A stretch of DNA of 15,311 bases from Flavobacteriaceae bacterium (GTDB taxonomy: Bacteria > Bacteroidota > Bacteroidia > Flavobacteriales > Flavobacteriaceae): assembly GCA_018623655.1 (NCBI GenBank), contig JAAZVG010000023.1, positions 1-15,311 of the forward strand, read 5' to 3'. How positions within the stretch are numbered: the first letter of the stretch is position 1; each line of letters starts with the position of its first letter. Below are positions 14,399 through 15,311 of this stretch, piece after piece. The notes beneath the pieces were generated by a model. It made no database searches. It saw only the letters and a program-made list of their open reading frames with translations, and was not told the DNA's origin. A program made the position numbers and the translations under genes.

Positions 14399-15311
14399 AT
14401 GAATATTAGTTTTATAGGTACAGGACATTACCTTCCCGAAATTATTCAGCCGAATAGTCAATTCGAAGAAAGTGAATTCATAGACGAAAATGGAAAAGCT
14501 TTTGAGGCTGAAAACACTGAGATTATTGAAAAATTTCAGGCAATAACTGGGATTGAGAGTAGACGATACCTAGAGCCACACCTCAACACCTCAGACATGG
14601 GATTCTTCGCGGCACAAAAGGCCATTGAGAACGCAGGAATCTCTGCCGAAGAAATTGATTACATCATTTTTTCACACAACTTTGGTGATGTTCGTCATGG
14701 AGAAATTCAAACCGACCTCTTACCTAGTTTGGCTTCTAGAGTTAAAAATAAATTAGGCATACAAAATCCAAAATGTGTCGCCTACGACATGATTTTTGGT
14801 TGTCCTGGATGGGTAGAAGGAGTTATTCAAGCAAAAGCATTTATAAAGAGTGGAATGGCCAAAAACTGTCTAGTAATAGGAGCTGAGGCGCTTTCTAGAG
14901 TGGTAGATATTAACGATAGAGATAGTATGATTTTCGCAGACGGTGCTGGAGCATCGATTGTGAGTACTACCAATGATGGAGGCGATATCCTTGCTAATGT
15001 TACTACCACCCTTGCCAACGAGGAGGCCTACTATCTCTACTTCGGTAAGGGAAATAAAGCATCAAAAGAAGACCATACACGTTACATTAAAATGCTCGGA
15101 AGAAAGGTTTACGAGCTTGCCGTAGTACATGTTCCTAGCGCCATGGCTGAAGCCATAGAAGAGGCAGGGGTATCCATATCAAAGGTGAAGAAAGTATTCT
15201 TACATCAGGCCAATGAGAAAATGGATGAAGCTATGGTAAAAAGGCTTTACCGCAAATTCAAAGCAGACGCTCCCGATGGAGTGATGCCAATGAATATTAA
15301 AGAAGTTGGTA
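14399..15311 (+). CDS. 3-oxoacyl-ACP synthase III (FabH/KAS III) family protein, 3' partial
   Basis: This gene has no stop within the window; 304 codons are visible. It starts MNISFIGTGHYLPE, the usual KAS III N-terminus. The active-site Cys is C135 in MIFGCPGWVEG (131-141), and the His is H269 in FLHQANEKM (267-275). The third catalytic residue, Asn, would be codon 305 after NIKEVG; the last base of the window (a) is compatible with it. FADGAGASIV is the typical glycine-rich loop. Compared with E. coli FabH there is an extra segment near residues 25-57 (EFIDENGKAFEAENTE, then ITGIESRRYL). That form is common among Bacteroidota second KAS III copies, as I recall. The family condenses an acyl-CoA with malonyl-ACP or a related acceptor. 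Whether this copy starts fatty acid synthesis or has another acyl substrate cannot be told. Confidence 0.88.
   Translation, partial: MNISFIGTGHYLPEIIQPNSQFEESEFIDENGKAFEAENTEIIEKFQAITGIESRRYLEPHLNTSDMGFFAAQKAIENAGISAEEIDYIIFSHNFGDVRHGEIQTDLLPSLASRVKNKLGIQNPKCVAYDMIFGCPGWVEGVIQAKAFIKSGMAKNCLVIGAEALSRVVDINDRDSMIFADGAGASIVSTTNDGGDILANVTTTLANEEAYYLYFGKGNKASKEDHTRYIKMLGRKVYELAVVHVPSAMAEAIEEAGVSISKVKKVFLHQANEKMDEAMVKRLYRKFKADAPDGVMPMNIKEVG

Overview
The window looks like a core chromosomal segment of a marine-type flavobacterium (Bacteroidota, class Flavobacteriia; family not resolved). The reasons are the AT-rich but not extreme composition, the near absence of Shine-Dalgarno sequences, several perfect copies of the Bacteroidota -7 promoter element TAnnTTTG just upstream of starts, flavobacterial-style signal peptides ending in SAQ or NAQ, and protein families typical of the group. 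About 97% of the bases are coding, with one strong intrinsic terminator. I see no mobile element, tRNA, rRNA or CRISPR array.

Layout. Bases 1-118 hold the possible 3' end of an upstream gene, a perfect hairpin terminator and a promoter. Bases 119-2361 (+) are a three-gene operon: two tandem paralogous secreted proteins of unknown function and the 23S rRNA methyltransferase rlmB. Bases 2363-6377 (-) are a four-gene operon read from right to left: the muropeptide-recycling ligase mpl, a polysaccharide-deacetylase-like protein whose catalytic motifs look lost, a YjjG-type HAD phosphatase, and a small secreted protein of unknown function. A small cupin gene (6429-6743, +) diverges from mpl. Bases 6740-8843 (-) are hpt-adk-obgE, joined by ATGA start/stop overlaps. 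Bases 8915-10533 (+) are purK-purE, also joined by ATGA. Bases 10525-11343 (-) encode a polytopic UbiA-like membrane protein. Bases 11458-14310 (+) are the glycine decarboxylase gcvP. A ketoacyl-ACP synthase III-family gene starts at 14399 and runs off the right edge.

How they work together. The centre is a purine block: salvage (hpt) and nucleotide interconversion (adk) face away from de novo synthesis (purKE) across a 71-bp divergent promoter region. The mpl operon links peptidoglycan recycling to an apparently non-catalytic deacetylase-like protein and a house-cleaning phosphatase. Three convergent gene pairs end against or inside one another with no terminator between them.

Most of the window is housekeeping. 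The parts most worth a second look are the paralogous secreted pair before rlmB, the motif-less deacetylase-like protein in the mpl operon, the UbiA-like protein lacking its first Asp-rich motif, and the repeated promoter placement that predicts leaderless mRNAs.
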